The notes: generated by a model not told the origin, from the letters alone. Numbered from the stretch's first letter, positions 11,447 to 26,100 are shown. The stretch is DNA of 64,000 nucleotides from Tetrahymena thermophila SB210 (GCF_000189635.1 NW_002476317.1:248001-312000), one strand, 5' to 3'. Made by a program: numbers and translations.

Positions 11447-13658
11447 TTTGAGATATTTTTTTAAGTCTTTTTTGTGTTGGTGTATGTGCGTATGCTTTTT
11501 GGTGTAGCGTTTATGTTAGTTTGTTGAGAATTGAAGATTTGTATTTTATTCTTTCAATAGTTTATTATTTTGTTTGTTTGTTTGGTTGTATTGAATTTAA
11601 TTTAATTTGATTTAATTTATTTATTTAGAATTTCTTTATAAGGCTTTTATCATATCATAAAGTTAGAAGTGAATAAAGAATCTATTAAATTATTGTGATT
11701 TATATTATTACTGCCAATTATCAGGTAAAAAAAATGTATTTTGAATAGTGATGATTATTAGTTTTTATTTTATGCGAATTTTTATTCTTAATCATTCAAA
11801 TTTTATTAAAAACTTCATTAGTTTCTAACAAAATGTAATAATTTACCATCATATAATACTTACCAGCGTAGCTATACTGTTTCTTTTCTAATTTGATTTA
11901 GATTGCTAGTCTATTGTAAATTTTAAGTACTTTCACTTTAATACTCTCGCAATTCTTTATTAGTCTAACACTTTGCATGCTTATGTATTTATTGAAAATC
12001 TTTGTTAGCTTTCCTTTAATTATTTCAAAATCACTTAATTCTAATTCAATCAATGGAGAAGTAAAAATAAAGCATAACAAAAATATTATGAAATAATTTT
12101 TAAATCAAGATATATTTTACATTCTTTAAAATTTCTCAGTAATGAATGATAAGTAATCAAGTATATTTTTTATATTTTTCATTTTTTTTTAGTATAATTG
12201 AACTTATTGTATTTATGACAAAATCTTTTTATAGGATTCAAGATAGTTAAAAGAAAGAAAGGGGTTATTTAATCTAAAAATAGACAATCATAAAAAAATC
12301 AGTTAAATTACTTAAGGCAATTTAAATAATTTTATTTTACATTTTATAACTTGTCTTTAAAATTGCAGTTTATATCTTAAAAATAAATAATTCAAGTTTA
12401 AAAACTGCTTAAAAAATTGCATTATATTTTGTTTCATAATTTAATCTAGTTTGACATATTAAATTCTCTTTGACTTTAAAACAAATTTGTAATGCTATAA
12501 TATAAATATGTTTTATAAAAATAAAATTATATTTCCAATCAACTCTATCCTAAATCTTCTTTAATTCTTGATAAACAGATTTTTGAGAACAAACAGAATT
12601 TGAGGTATTTTTCGACATTTTTAACGTAATATAGATTATTTAAGTTTTATGGGTAAATTCATTTAATTTTAATTACAGCTTGTCTATTCTATGAATTTCA
12701 AAAAATCTCTCTCTACTTTTATAATATCTTAAAATGAAAATCAAAACTATTTAATATCAAATCCATATAATAATACAAGTGTGAATATTTTATAAAAACT
12801 AAAAAAAATTAATTTATGGATTAAAAAAATTTAGAAGATTGATAAAATATTTTGATTTTATTTAAAGATATAAATATAGAGTAGCCTATCATACATAATT
12901 CATCCTATAAACGTTTAGTTTTAAAAAAATATTTAAGGATTCTTTGCATCAACAAGTGGAAATAATCTTTTCATATATCTAAAATTTCAAATTAATTTGT
13001 ATTTTTAAAAGTGCGTTATTTTCTTATAATCAAATAAACTTAATAAAAAAATACAAATAAGTTAGACTGATAATACCAAATAAGTTACTGATTGGAATTA
13101 TTTAAAATATCACAAATATTTATCAGTACATTCTAAAAAGGAAAGGTAATATTTACAATAAAATCTTATTATATATATTATTAATTAGTAATAATTGTTT
13201 AGACTGTTAGTATGTGAAATATTTTTTATATTATTTAATAATTGGTGAGATGGTTGTTATTTTTGTTAAATTGTATATAAGCTACTGGCTATTTTTTTAA
13301 ATATTTTTGAAATCGAAGTTTGTATAAGGTTGAATACAATTGTTTAATTAATATATTTAATAAATTATGAATGAATGATTGTTATTAGTTTTAGAATTAA
13401 GGAATAGTCAGTGATTGAGTGAGAAATTGAGTAAGCTAGTCAGAATGATTGATAAATATTTGCGAGAAAGGGAAATTAATTTATGTATTTTAAATTGAGA
13501 AAATTAAGATGATAATCTTTTGAGTGTTAATTGAATGTTTGTTTGTTTGTTTTAATTTAGAATTTTAGATTAAAAAAATTCCTAATAAACTCCACTTTTC
13601 AGGTATTTTGATTATAATTTGATGGGGAAAATATCTTTTTTACTTATTTCAATTTTTT
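11447..13658. other. AT-rich intergenic region with one doubtful minus-strand ORF
   Basis: Spacer between two MGC genes. On the minus strand about 12098-11796 is an open frame of roughly 100 codons. It has a hydrophobic start (FIIFLLCFIF) followed by a charged segment and ends on TGA. It would suit a small secreted protein, but I find no in-frame ATG and no acceptor before it, so I do not call it a gene. A TTTG run lies at 11571-11588. Nothing else is evident. Confidence 0.45.
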
Positions 13659-14117
13659 TCAACAGTTTGGAATTTATAAAATATCCTTTCTAGGATTAGG
13701 TTCCTCAATAAATTCTTTTGTTTAGTAGCAATCATTGAAATAAGCACCAGATTTATGAGGTTAGAGAGATGCTATTGTTGATCTTTAATCATGAACACAT
13801 AAGCCAAGATTTTATCTGTTCTTAAATAAGCTGTTGCAACTAAGTGGTTTTAGCTTAGGATACATATGTTTATGCAATATTTCAATATTTTATAGTAAAT
13901 TTGGGTGGCTGAATGTTTTATTCTTGTGTTCTCTTGTAGGTAATTCTGAAGGTGTAGGATCAACAATGAGAACTTTTTCGACAGAAATACCTTGTATTTT
14001 AGCCTTTTAAACAAACTCTTAAGTGATATTTTGAGGCTTTGAGACATTTTTTTATTATTTATTTTATTTTTTATTTGATTGATATTTATTTTATTTGGTT
14101 GATTAAGCGCAGCCCAT
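13659..14117 (-). CDS. small MGC-type acylated protein (152 aa)
   Basis: Single-exon minus-strand frame of 153 codons, ATG at 14117 and TGA at 13659-13661, with internal TAA codons as Gln. It begins MGCAQSTKQN, so Gly2 and Cys3 should carry myristate and palmitate. A basic Lys/Gln-rich stretch follows, which would add electrostatic membrane binding. The rest is polar with scattered Cys and ends IPNC. It shares the opening MGC-x-QS with the gene at 10883-11446, but the bodies do not obviously align, so common descent is only suggested. No domain recognised. A shorter standard-code frame on the same strand (13850-14047) is its frame-shifted shadow. Confidence 0.7.
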
Positions 14118-17100
14118 GATTCTCAATATGGTTCAGATGTTTAATAGAATTGAATATTTTTGTTATTGTGAAGATGGTTGTTGTACTTTTTTAAAAGGGG
14201 TTTTAATTACAGTTTTTACTTTTCTTTTAATTTTTATTATTTATTAATTATATAAAGCAAATAATAATTTATATTTGTATTTGTTATGTTGAAGAAGGAG
14301 ATTATTAAAATTGTGAAATAGATAGAGAGCTGACTACTTCTATTATAACTTATACTTAATTTAAGGAAAGTAAATCGAAGAAATTAGAAATACTCCTTTA
14401 TATTGCAAAATTTTGAATTTTACATATATAAATTGATTGATTTGATTTAAATCAAACGCTCCTAGAAGAATAGGATTAATAAAGATAAAGTAAAGCTAAC
14501 ATTATAAATTTTTGTATGTGAAATAAAATATGAGTCTCTTCATTCAAATACAATTATATAATAGTTACTTTTAAATATAAAATAAAATTAACGTTTCTGC
14601 TTTATAACTACTAAATGTTGCATATTAAATAAGTGAATTCTTGTTCCATTCATTTTTTCACTAATTCTTCATGGCAGGCTATCAAATTTTATTTACATAA
14701 TTTCACTATATTTAGCACAAAAACATTAGTTTAATATTCAAAATACTCTCTGAGTCTTACTTAGATAGTTGGTTAGTATAACAAATTAATTAATCTAGTC
14801 TTCGGATTTTGAAGTTAACTTATTAATTTCATTCATGTGTAAAACATAAATTCAGGGATAGCAATTTTTAATACGTCTTTTGAAAAATTTAAAGTTTTAA
14901 CCTCTAGTGAATGAGTGAGCATTTTTCACTCAAAAAAATAAAAATATAATTTTGTTCCATCAAAGTAACACTAAATTTTAAATTAAAAGAAGATTTTTTT
15001 AATTATTTGTTGATTACTATGGGAATCATTTGGTGATATATTTTTTCGCCAACAAAAAAATTAGATTACTTCTTGAAATAGAAATGAAAAGAAATTGTCT
15101 TTTTGCTAAATTAAAAAGCCAAGATAATTTAAAACCATGGAATTTTATTTTCCTTTTGAGTAAAAAATCCTTTTGCAATCAATAATATACAGAATCGAAT
15201 AATATTTCTTTTGAATTTGTAGATTTTACCTCGCATTTGATCTTTTTTCTTATTAAGTATATTTCTAAAGAAAATTTACTTAAAAGTGATGCAGTAAATT
15301 ATGTTTATTTATTGATTTCCTTTCCGTTATTTAATATTTTTTCTATGGTTTATCTAATTTTACTCAAAGAGCTCTTTCTAATTATTATTGAGAGCAAATC
15401 TAATACTCTTCAAGATAAAATTACAATTTTTATTTGTTGTAATTTTGTTTAATTAATTGTTTAAACCAAAAGAAAGCAAAGTATTTCATAGCATTTTTAC
15501 CAAATGGCCAAATTGAAATTTAAAATACTATCCATCCAACGTTAATAGTAATGCAAATCGACATATCTAGAAATTAATTGCTTATATTCCTTTTTAATTT
15601 AAATTAGATTCATAAATCATACATACATATTATTAGGCATGAGTAATTTATTTAAGAGCGAAAGTGCTAAAGTAATTTTCGATTTAGTTGACCTTAAAAT
15701 ATATAATTCCACAAATATAATCTAATTTGAAAATAGATAAATTTCTTATTAATTGGTACCTGTAAACTAAAACAGATTTAATCATTTTAAAATAAGCAAA
15801 TTTTAAAAAATTAAAAAAGCATGAATGATAAATAATTAAAGTTTTCTAGATTACATTGATATTACTATGCCTGTCTGCTATAAGAAAAATTACTTAACTT
15901 TTTAAAAAATATTTACATTTATTACACTCCAAACTAATCAAATAAAATCTACAAAGCAAAAATATTAAAATTTTGTTAACATATATTATTATGTTTATAA
16001 TATAAATCAATCTTATTCTAAAAATTTAATTACTTATAAAAAAATCTTATTTCTGCCAAAATCTAACAGAATTAAATGATTTTTACCCAAGTCGTTGTAT
16101 CAAATATTTAAAAATTATAATCTTTCATTATTTCAATTTATGCCTCATTTAGGTTTAGATTATATATTGATAAAGTTTTTATTACCAATCATTTAAATGT
16201 TTCAATCATAAATCAACAGGTAGTATTAATAACTCACCTATTTCTTACTCACGCATTCATGGAATTCAATCGATCATCAATTAAATAAATAAAATAATAA
16301 AACTTAGTTAATTAAAAAGCAAAACTAAGATAAAAATTAAAAATTTAGATGCATTCCAGATATCTTTTATCAGCCTTTCTTAAATTTATAAATAATTCTC
16401 TTTCTAAATAGACAACATAGACATTTCTAAAGAAATGAAATATCGAAAAGGTGCAATTTTATTACTATTTCAATACTTTTTAATAGTATGTTTAATAATT
16501 GGTTATTAACACAAAAAAAATTTTAATTGGTGTCAATAATGATTTTACCACATATTTAATTTAAAAAGGGTATAACAGTCACATAAAAACTTCAATTTTA
16601 TCCTATCAGTAATAGGAGTTGCTTGAATTTGGAGTAAATAAGAAAATAGTTGATACATTTTTGAATAAATATAATTATTAGAAATTAATATTTGATAAAT
16701 CAATAAAAGTGTTAATTAATTGTGATTAGATCCTTCTTATTAAGATAACATATAGATAGAATTGATATATAAATACAAAATAAAAAGATTAAGAAATACT
16801 TTTTAATAATTTTTATTATAATTATATGCTTATTTTAGTAATATAAAAAGTAGTTGAAAATTTTAGTATTTTATTAAGATTTAACAAGGTTAATTTAGTT
16901 ATTTACATACATAAAAGCGCTGAATGGCTCACTGGGATTAAACCTCTTTTATTCTCGCTTTTATTATTTTAGTTTTTAGATATTACATTTTTGCAATTTA
17001 CTCATTAACAAGGTATTTTTTAAGATGCTCTTAATCAATTTTGAGATGATGTAGAATGTATTAAATGTTTATTACTTTATTTATTGATATTTTTAACCAG

Positions 17101-17416
17101 ATTTTTAGAAGTAATTGAAGCTATTACTGAGATTTTATAGATAAATTGCAATTTTTATCATTATATATTCAAGATTATGGCTAAATAGCAATCTTGTAAC
17201 TATGAGGATTGAATGAGTTTGTGAATGAGACTTGAGATTTTGGCTATTTGTTGTGCTTATTTGTTTTATTTATGAATGTTATATAAAGTTAATCAGTTTT
17301 ATTTACTTTTAAAATTAAAAAGGTGTATTTTGATGTATTTTAGATTTTCTGTTTATTTCATTTTATTTAGAAATGTTAACATTTTAAAAATTCCTTTAAC
17401 AATAGGTTTACGCAAC
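14118..17416. other. long AT-rich intergenic region
   Basis: 3.3 kb of AT-rich spacer between two acylated-protein genes. The short frame near 15237-15452 lacks an ATG and has spacer composition. I see no supported gene or structured element. Confidence 0.55.
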
Positions 17417-17779
17417 TCAATTAAAGTCAAAATTTTTGAAGGTATCTTTGTTAATGGCATAATCTTCATCACTGTCCCCCCTTTTAAGCTTTGCTGTATA
17501 GTGGGTTCTAAGCTTTTGAGGATTCAGTATACTACTTCTCCCATCCTTAATGTGGGTAGATTCTTATTCGTTATTGTTTTCGCATGTTGTTTATGGAATT
17601 GCTTCTTGTTATTTGTTAAAAATAGCTTATATGTCTTCAAAATTGAGTCCATTTGCTTTACACTCTTTTTCAGAATATTTTTAAACTCCTTTGTATTTTG
17701 AAGGGAAATAAACACTGTACTTGCGCCTCCCGACTGAAGATCCTTTCTCAGGCTTTTTATTTGATGTACAATTACCCAT
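17417..17779 (-). CDS. small MGNC-type acylated protein (120 aa)
   Basis: Single-exon minus-strand frame of 121 codons from ATG (17779) to TGA (17417-17419). It begins MGNCTSNKKP, an N-myristoylation signal (Gly2, Ser6) with a palmitoylatable Cys4. The next stretch, SVGRRKYSVYFPSKYKG, is strongly basic and would reinforce binding to acidic membrane lipid. The C-terminal half is acidic to polar and carries no known domain. GC content is clearly above that of the flanks, which supports coding. Together with the genes at 10883 and 13659 it forms a run of three minus-strand genes for small lipid-anchored proteins. Confidence 0.72.
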
Positions 17780-20143
17780 TTCTTTGTAGAATAGACGATA
17801 TTCTGAGCGGATAACTAACACCAAGCTTTGATTTTTTGCTAGTTTGTAGGTCCAGTTATCCTCTTTTTAATCTGTGTCTTATATGTATTAGAAAAATAGA
17901 GTATAGTTCTTTTTTTATTATTCTTCTATTTATTTAATATATGTATGATTTAGTTGTGGATGTGAATAAATATTCTTAAGTGAAAATACTTATATTTATT
18001 CATAAACTATTAATGTTTGTATGAAAGAATATTAAGATTTTGGATGAATATTTCTGTGATTTATACGAATCTCATGTTTTTAATAAGGTTATTTTGATTA
18101 TCTTCCACTAAAATTTCATAGTAAGTTGTTTAAAGATAAATATTAGGAGAACACTAAACATACAAATATTTTTTGCATTTAATTATTTACCACACCTTGC
18201 AATCAAAGAAATTTGCAAATTATATTGTATATGCTTTTTTACCAATAATAACAATACTGATACTTTCATATAAAATGGATTGTGAATTCTATTAATCTAT
18301 CTATCAGTCTAATATTTGTAATTACTGCAATTGATGTTAAGCTTACCTTCCATTCATTTTATCAAATTGTAAAGTATATTTATTTTTTTTGGAGCTTAAT
18401 TTATTAAATAATGTAACATAATCTTATGCCTACATATTAATTATTTTAGCTTTACTTCTATTTTTTAGCTTATGTGATTTAAAATTTATTACTTGGAGCT
18501 AATTTTAAAATTAGACATAAATTTATATCTGCTAACTCAATTTTATTATTTATTGACATTAAATATTTAAATTGATTATAAGTTTCATTATATAAATAAG
18601 CAACTAAACTCTTTAAAAAAACTTGCCAAAAGATTTCAGAGCTAACAATTTGTTTTTCCTTAACTGATAAGTAAGCTCATAGTATGTACGGGTAAACATT
18701 AATACTAAATATTAACAAAATTATTTAAATAAAAATAGACAAAATTAATTGATATTTTTTATTTATATTTGTCAAATTTCACCATGAATTTTAGCATAAA
18801 TTTGGTTTCACAAAAGGATTTTGCTTTAAACTGAATTTATTTTTATTATATTACACATTACTCAAATGGAATGATTAAGTATTTAACTCTTACTTTATTT
18901 ACATTAATTTTTACAACTTAAAAGAATTAATCTGGAATATTAACAAATAATTTTGTTGTATATATGTGTAAAAAGTGATAATCTAATCAAGATTAACAAA
19001 ATACTTATAAAATAAATGAGATTATTAAATTAGATCTTAAAATTTTTCATAAATCGTTAATAAATATTATTAATGTGTTTTTCAAAGTGTTTCATTAATT
19101 TTGAAACCCATTAATTACAATAATCAAAATCTGTATTGGATTAAATTTTTATAAATTTTATTCAAATTTCTTTTAGAATTAAAATTTTTTATTTTTTCAC
19201 AATCATTTTTTTAAATTGTTTAAAGCTAAATTATAAACTCATTTATTTTTTTATTTTAATGTATAAATAATCTTTGTCAAATACATTTTTTAGAGTTTTA
19301 CTTTAATAAAATTTTTGCTTAAACATTATTTTTTCAAAGTGTTTCATTAATTTTGAAACCCATTCTAATTGTAATATTCATAATTTGGATTGGATTAAAT
19401 TTTTATAAATTTGATAAAAATTTCTTTTAGAATTAAAATTTTTTATTTTTTCACAATCCTTTTTATTATTGATTTAAAGCTAAATTATTTATTTTTTTAA
19501 TTTAATGTTTAAATATTCTTTATCAAATACATTATTTAGAATTTTGCTTTTATAAAATTTTTGCTTAAAATTGAATTAGAAAAAATAATAATTTTTTTTA
19601 CTTTTTATCCATTTCTTATTATTCAAAACTTTTGACAATAAAAAATTTGAAGTAATAATTGATTGTATTTTGATATAGATAGAAATAATGAACTAAAAAA
19701 TATAATAATACTAATTAACAATGAAAACTCTTTTTTCTAACCCACATTAGAGTTATTGTATTTATTAAATTATCATATATTAAATTAAATTACTTTCTTT
19801 AACTATCACATTTGATTGATTTCTATTTTTAGGCTATTACTTACTTAATTTTTTTACACTTCTCTTTTATGCGATAACAAAATAATTGTATTTTAATTAA
19901 AAATAAACTATTTTATGTTTTTAATTAAATTTTACCTAACCTGCTAAATAACTTAATGTATTTTTTTTTAATTTTTAGTTTAATTTTTTAATATTAAAGC
20001 TAATATAGTAGAATTCTCAATAATAGTACTAAGATTTATAAAAAACTTATCAATATATTTACATAATACTTAATTTTCTACTTATTATTTTAATTAACAA
20101 TAATCAATATTTCCTACTGACTTTAAAGAAGAAAATCAAGATT
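17780..20143. other. AT-rich intergenic region
   Basis: Spacer separating the MGNC gene (minus) from the channel gene (plus), so it holds both upstream regions. Apart from the tandem duplication at 19078-19571 I see no structured element. Confidence 0.55.
19078..19571. repeat. tandem duplication, two copies of about 245 bp
   Basis: Copy 1 (about 19078-19326) and copy 2 (about 19329-19571) share long identical blocks in the same order, including TTTCAAAGTGTTTCATTAAT near the start and TTTCTTTTAGAATTAAAATT in the middle. They differ by substitutions and small indels, so the duplication is not recent. It lies in non-coding DNA 0.6 kb before the channel gene. Confidence 0.85.
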
Positions 20144-23100
20144 ATGAACTTTTAGACAGAATCCACAAATGCGATTAACTGTATGAATGGATTAGAGGGG
20201 AAATTAGCAAAAGAGAAGAGAGTAGAAAACCCCTTAAGCTTAAATAATTCAGTTTTATCTTTAAATAATAAAATGTCACCATATCAATCACCAAAAACAC
20301 GAAATAATGATTATATGTTACCTTTAGAAAGTGTGAGAGTAAGATTACTAATAATATAAATAGTGGTTTTAATAAATAAAATTTTAGTAAAACTAAATAG
20401 TTAGCGAATAGGGTGATAATATGCATTTTAATTTAGCTTAAGACGCAGAAGGAACAGCAAGGAGGAATAATTTAATGAACTAAACAAATAAAGAACTTTT
20501 ATACAAAAATAAATTAGATTATGGTGATGTAGATAATATTTTGTAATCCCTAAATAATCTATCTCCTAAACGAGAAGATTTTGAAATGGATGGATTTAAA
20601 TTCGATGAGCATATTGAATATTAATATAAAGAAGTAAAAATATTTTTAGGAATTAGAAATTATTTAAAATATTTTCATTAAAAAATAATATGCTTACTTA
20701 CTTACTTTCTTTTTCTATTTAATACTAACTTTAAAATAAATTCATTTAATAAAACCAAATATAGTTAAACTAATTTATTCAAGTCGAATCTGAAAAAGTT
20801 ATTGCACTACCATCGAAGAAGGATGTGAATATGCAGGTAAAAAAAATCTAAAAAATAAACAGATTCATAAATAAATAAAAATTAACTAGAATACTGAGTT
20901 TTAAGATTATTTATTGTTTTTTGAAATATAATTTTAGAAAATGGTCTCATATAAAAAACAATGCACTACCTCTATTTTCCCTATTGTAAGAGAGCCACAG
21001 CCAACCTATATAGTATTTGGAGAGAAATATTTTGTATGATACCATTATTTAATGTTGCAATATATTTACTTTAACAACAACTTTCTTAATAGTTTGCAGA
21101 TAAATCGTTAAATTTATTTTCTACAGAAAGTTTAATCAGAAATCTATGCTTGTTTATTATCACATCAAAGTAAGATTCCTTTCATTTTTAAAAGTGAATA
21201 ATTAAATTAAATAAATAAAATAGATTTTTTAATCTGCTTAATTTATTTATGAATCTTCTCTATATTGCTGCAGACATCAATTATGATTATAGTTTTCGTA
21301 TATATCCTGAGAATGAATTTGACATATCCAATAATATAGCTACTAAATACATTTAAATTACATGTGATTTCTTTTTCATTTGTGAAACTATTATGAATAT
21401 TGTAGCAGCAGGTTTGGTTGAAGTAAACAAATAAATATGTTTATTTAAATGGTGTTATATTTGTTTTATGTAAACAAAAGGGAAAACATTCATACATGAA
21501 AAATAGTTATAATGTTCTTAATCTTTTGGCTATTATTGGGTCAGTTGGAGACAGATTAGCAAATGAAGATCGATCTTCCTACTTTTTTCCTCTAAAAGTA
21601 CTCAGAATAATTAGGATCATGTACTTTTTTCCTATATTAAAAAATAGGCTAAATTCTTTGATTTCTACTCTACCTGAGCTGTACAAAATTGTATTAGGTT
21701 TATTAGCTATAATGACAATTTATGCATTGATTGGGCTTCATATTTTTTAAGGTGCTCTTGAATTTAGATGCAGATTTGAAAGTGAACCCACACCCGATGG
21801 CCTCTTTGAAGCAGATGAAAGTTAAATAAATCTCTGTGGAAGATAATCAGGCTGCAAAGAAAAGTATTTAAATAAATAAACACATCCCATAATTAAAAAT
21901 AATAAAAAAATTTTATGATAGTACATATTGCAGAGCACCCTTTGAATATGATGTTCCATTCCATGCTGAAGAATCGTATTTAGAGAATTTAGATTACGGT
22001 GTTGTTAAATTTGACCATTTTGGATGGAGCCTTTTTACAGTATTTCATATTGTTGAATCAATCGGCTGGTCAAGCATCATGTTTACAGTAAATAACTTTG
22101 ATATTATTCAAATTTAATTATTTTTAAAAAATATTTTATAAATAAAAAAAAAGCATTGGAGATTTTTTGACACAAGAGTTTGCTCGTTCTTTTTTATTAG
22201 CTTATTGGTTCTTGGGTTTTATATTATTCTTAACTTATTTTTAGGAGCCCTTTACGATGGATTTTAAACAAGATAAACAATCAAAAGCATAGCTAAAAGA
22301 GGTAAATAAAATAAAATTTTCAACTCTAACACCAATAATATAAAATAGAAGTCAAACAAGAAAAAAAGAAGGAAAAAACAACAATTAAAAATGTTATAGG
22401 TAAAAAAAATAGGAAGACTTATAACGAGCAATCTTAAAAGTTGCTTACAAATAACTCTTCCTAAGCTCTAAACATCTTGATAAAACATGCTATAGAAAGG
22501 ATACACTCTAATTAAATTCCAGTCAAATATAAAATTTATAATTTCTAATCTATTAAATACTATGGTTATTCTTTTAAAACCATGCTTTAAAACATGGGAT
22601 TTTTGAAATGCTTTTATGAATCTGGATACTTTAATTTATTTTCTTACTCAATAATTATAGCAAATTACATTGTGCTGTGCTGTGATAAATACCCAATAAA
22701 GGATAGTCTATAAAAAAATTTAATTTTAGCAGATTCAATACTTACTATACTCTTCCTTATTGAAGTAATTATCAGAGTAATAAATAAATTAATAAACAAA
22801 TATTTATATTTTTTTTCTATTTCTAATATAAGTTTACATTATTATTTTTTAAAAGATATTTAGCTAAAAAAAATAATTTTTCACAAATCTCATCGATTTA
22901 GCTGATTTTGTAATACTTATTGCAAACATTATCATGTTTAGTGTGGGATTTGCTTAGGGATAGAATATGTTTAGTTCTGAAACATAGGAATAGGCTATTA
23001 TAAAATGTTTGAAAGGTTGGAGAATTTTTAGAATTCTTCTTGAAATGACTGTTTTATACCCTTTAGGCATCCTAATTGAAGCATTTTTTAAAACATTTGT

Positions 23101-26100
23101 AGGATTGTTTTATCATACTATCATCGTTGCTATCTTTGTTTTAGCTTTTGGCATATTAGGAATGAATTTATTTGCATATAGAGCTAGATTTGAAGAAGAG
23201 GTAAAATTAGCTCATGATCCAAAAGAAGGAAAGTCATATATTTTCAACTTTGATACTTTTGGTAATTCAATTATTACGGTTATACTTTGTTTCCTTAATG
23301 AAGAATGGCATCTAATTATGTATCACTATATGCATGCTGTGGGGAATATTGCATCACTTTTCTTTATAATAGCCATTTGTATTGGAGAGATTACACTGAT
23401 GAGACTTTTCTTAGCTATTTATATTTAAAACTATTTGATAATATTGAAAAAAAAAGAGATTATTGCTTTTGAGGATGAAGGAGACCTATAGGTGAAAGCA
23501 GAAAGCATGGAAATATTACCTCCAGAAAAAAGGAAAGAGGTTATTGAAAAATCACAAGAATAATAGTTAGCTCCCTATGCTATAGAAAATCATTAAAGAA
23601 TATAAATGAATTAAACAGTGAATTCGAATATATCAAATATTGAGATTTAACTCTAAAAAAATTAATAGTATGTAAATGATGTTGACAAAAATAAAGAATA
23701 ACCAAGAAGATCCTTAACATAAAAAAATAAAAGTGAGAAATATGAAGAAAAAAATAATTTACTAGACTAATTAAATGTGATGTAGCTTAATAGGAATCGA
23801 TAAAAAAGTGAAGATAGAAATATGTTGAAAATTGAAAATCCAAAACAAAAAAATAGTTTAACAACACAACCTAATTAAAATATAAAAAGCTTAAGTGTAT
23901 TAAACAATGACTATTTAAAAGAACCCTCTCCTACCTAGCTGATGAATAACCATTTATACTTATCAAAAGAAAGTATTTACAAAGAAAATACAGCAAAAAA
24001 AGAAAATAGCAATGTAGCTTTCAAATCTGACAATACTTCTTAAAAAATGTAAATTATTTTTATTTTCTCACTTTAAACTAAACTAAACCTATATTTAAAA
24101 AATACTTAGAGCAATCCGTATTTAAAAAGAAAAAACTTAATAGCATCTATATGACTAAAAAGTTTCACTCCTTTAAACATAGAAAAGTATTTAAAAAATG
24201 TTTTTTTTTAATTTGTTTATTTATACTTGACGACAAAATATCAACGAACCCAAATTTCAATTAATTAATTTTCTAATTTTTAGCTTTAAATTTTAAGAGA
24301 AAAAAAATGATTATTTGTTTAGATATTTTATTCTTGGTTTTTATGCAATTTTATAAGATTAAAAATATACTTTTAAAGTTACTATGAATTTATTTTTTAT
24401 TTAAAATTTGAAAAAGGTTTAATAGGGAGATCAGCTTTAAGTTAAAAATTTAAGTTCTAAAATTTGTTCGTGCTTTATAGATTTAAGGTATTTTAATTTT
24501 AAAATTTAAAACAATTAATTATTTATTAATTTACTTAATAATTTATAGCTAAGGTTGCTTTTAAAGTCTAAATATTTTGAAAATTCTATTATTTTTTTAA
24601 TATTCTCATCATGCATTATTATGGGAATTAGTGATCCTTTAAGAGATCCGAACTCAACCACAGAGAAAACTATTAGATATTTGGATATAATAATTGTTGT
24701 AATTTTTATTATTGAGGGAGTTTTAAAGATGTTGGCATATGGAATCTACAATAAAAACAGAGATAGCTATCTAAAAAATGGCTGGAATATTATAGATTTA
24801 ACCTCAATTATTATTTCTGTATGTGTCTTTTTTTTCCCAGACGCTCTCAGATTTATGAATGGATTTAGAGCGATAAGAATAATAAAGCTAAGCAAGAAAA
24901 TGTCAAGTGTAGAGATAGTTCTTATTTCAATTATCAAAAGTATTCCCACTGTAGCAAAGCTAAGTTTGCTTGCATTTGCCAGTCTTACATTCTTCGCATT
25001 ATTTCCTTTAAAATATTTCAAAGGAAAATACTACTAGTGTGCTAATTTAACTGTTTCAAATATTTCAACAAAATGGGATTGCATGGATACTGGAGGAGAC
25101 TGGGTTCCATAAGATTTAAGATGGGATAACATTATAAGAAGTACTTATAATATGTTTATAATATCTACATGTGAAGGATGGAGTTTCATGATGCAATAAG
25201 CTTACAATGCTACAAATGTTTAAATTAATTCTATTCCAGGTCTTTCTACTTAAGCCAAAGACTGGTCTATCTTTTTTGTCTTTTCTTTTGTGGTTGGCAA
25301 TAAAATGGTTTTCAATTCCTTTATAGGTGTTATGATTGAAAAATTTAATTAAATTAAAAATTTCTACAGTCCATATAGAGGACTAAAGGGGGAAGAAAAA
25401 GAATGGGCTATTATAAAAGAAGGAATTGTTAAATCAAAACCTAAAAAAGCTGTAAATAATTTAATTAATTTAACTTAAAAAATAATCTTTTCAGATTTCT
25501 TTTATTTTTTTTTTTTGTATGTAAATTATTTGTTAACTTTTATCTATATTTTTATACAGTTATCCACAAAACAGCTAGGGACCTTTAGAAGGTGGCTCCA
25601 TAGGATAATTCATAAAAACAAAAATTTTAAAAGATTTGATGATTTTTGCACCATAGCAAATACTGTTGTGTTTATGCTCTATTTTCATAGAATGGATGAT
25701 AAATATAAAACAATATTAGGTAATAATTTACATCTATAATTTATATTTTATTAGCCAGTAACGAAAAAAACAAAAAAGAAAAAAACTTACAGCTAATTAA
25801 TTAACTTCTCTACTCTAATTTTAAATAAATATAGATTACATAAACATGGGGTTTTTGATTGTTTTTGGAATTTAAATTGCTTTAAAAATAATCTTGTATT
25901 AAAGTAAATTTTTTTCTAAGTCTGTATGGAATTGCTTTGAAGTCTTCCTATTTTTATTCTCGTTTGCTGGTTTATTTTTAAAATTCTATTTTAAAACCGA
26001 CTCATATGAAATAAACGCATTGTTTAACTTTATGTAAGTGATTAGATCTTGTAGAATAGTATTGGTCTTTAATTCAGCACTTGAATTACTTGGTACCATC

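Noticed and set aside
15237-15452. 71-codon hydrophobic frame
   Set aside because: It lacks an ATG, has no support from composition, and hydrophobic residues are expected by chance in T-rich DNA.
17276-17701. 141-codon plus-strand frame
   Set aside because: It is antisense to the MGNC acylated-protein gene (17417-17779), whose start motif and codon use are much better.
24767-25021. 84-codon minus-strand frame
   Set aside because: It lies wholly antisense to repeat III of the channel, S2-S5, and is its complement.
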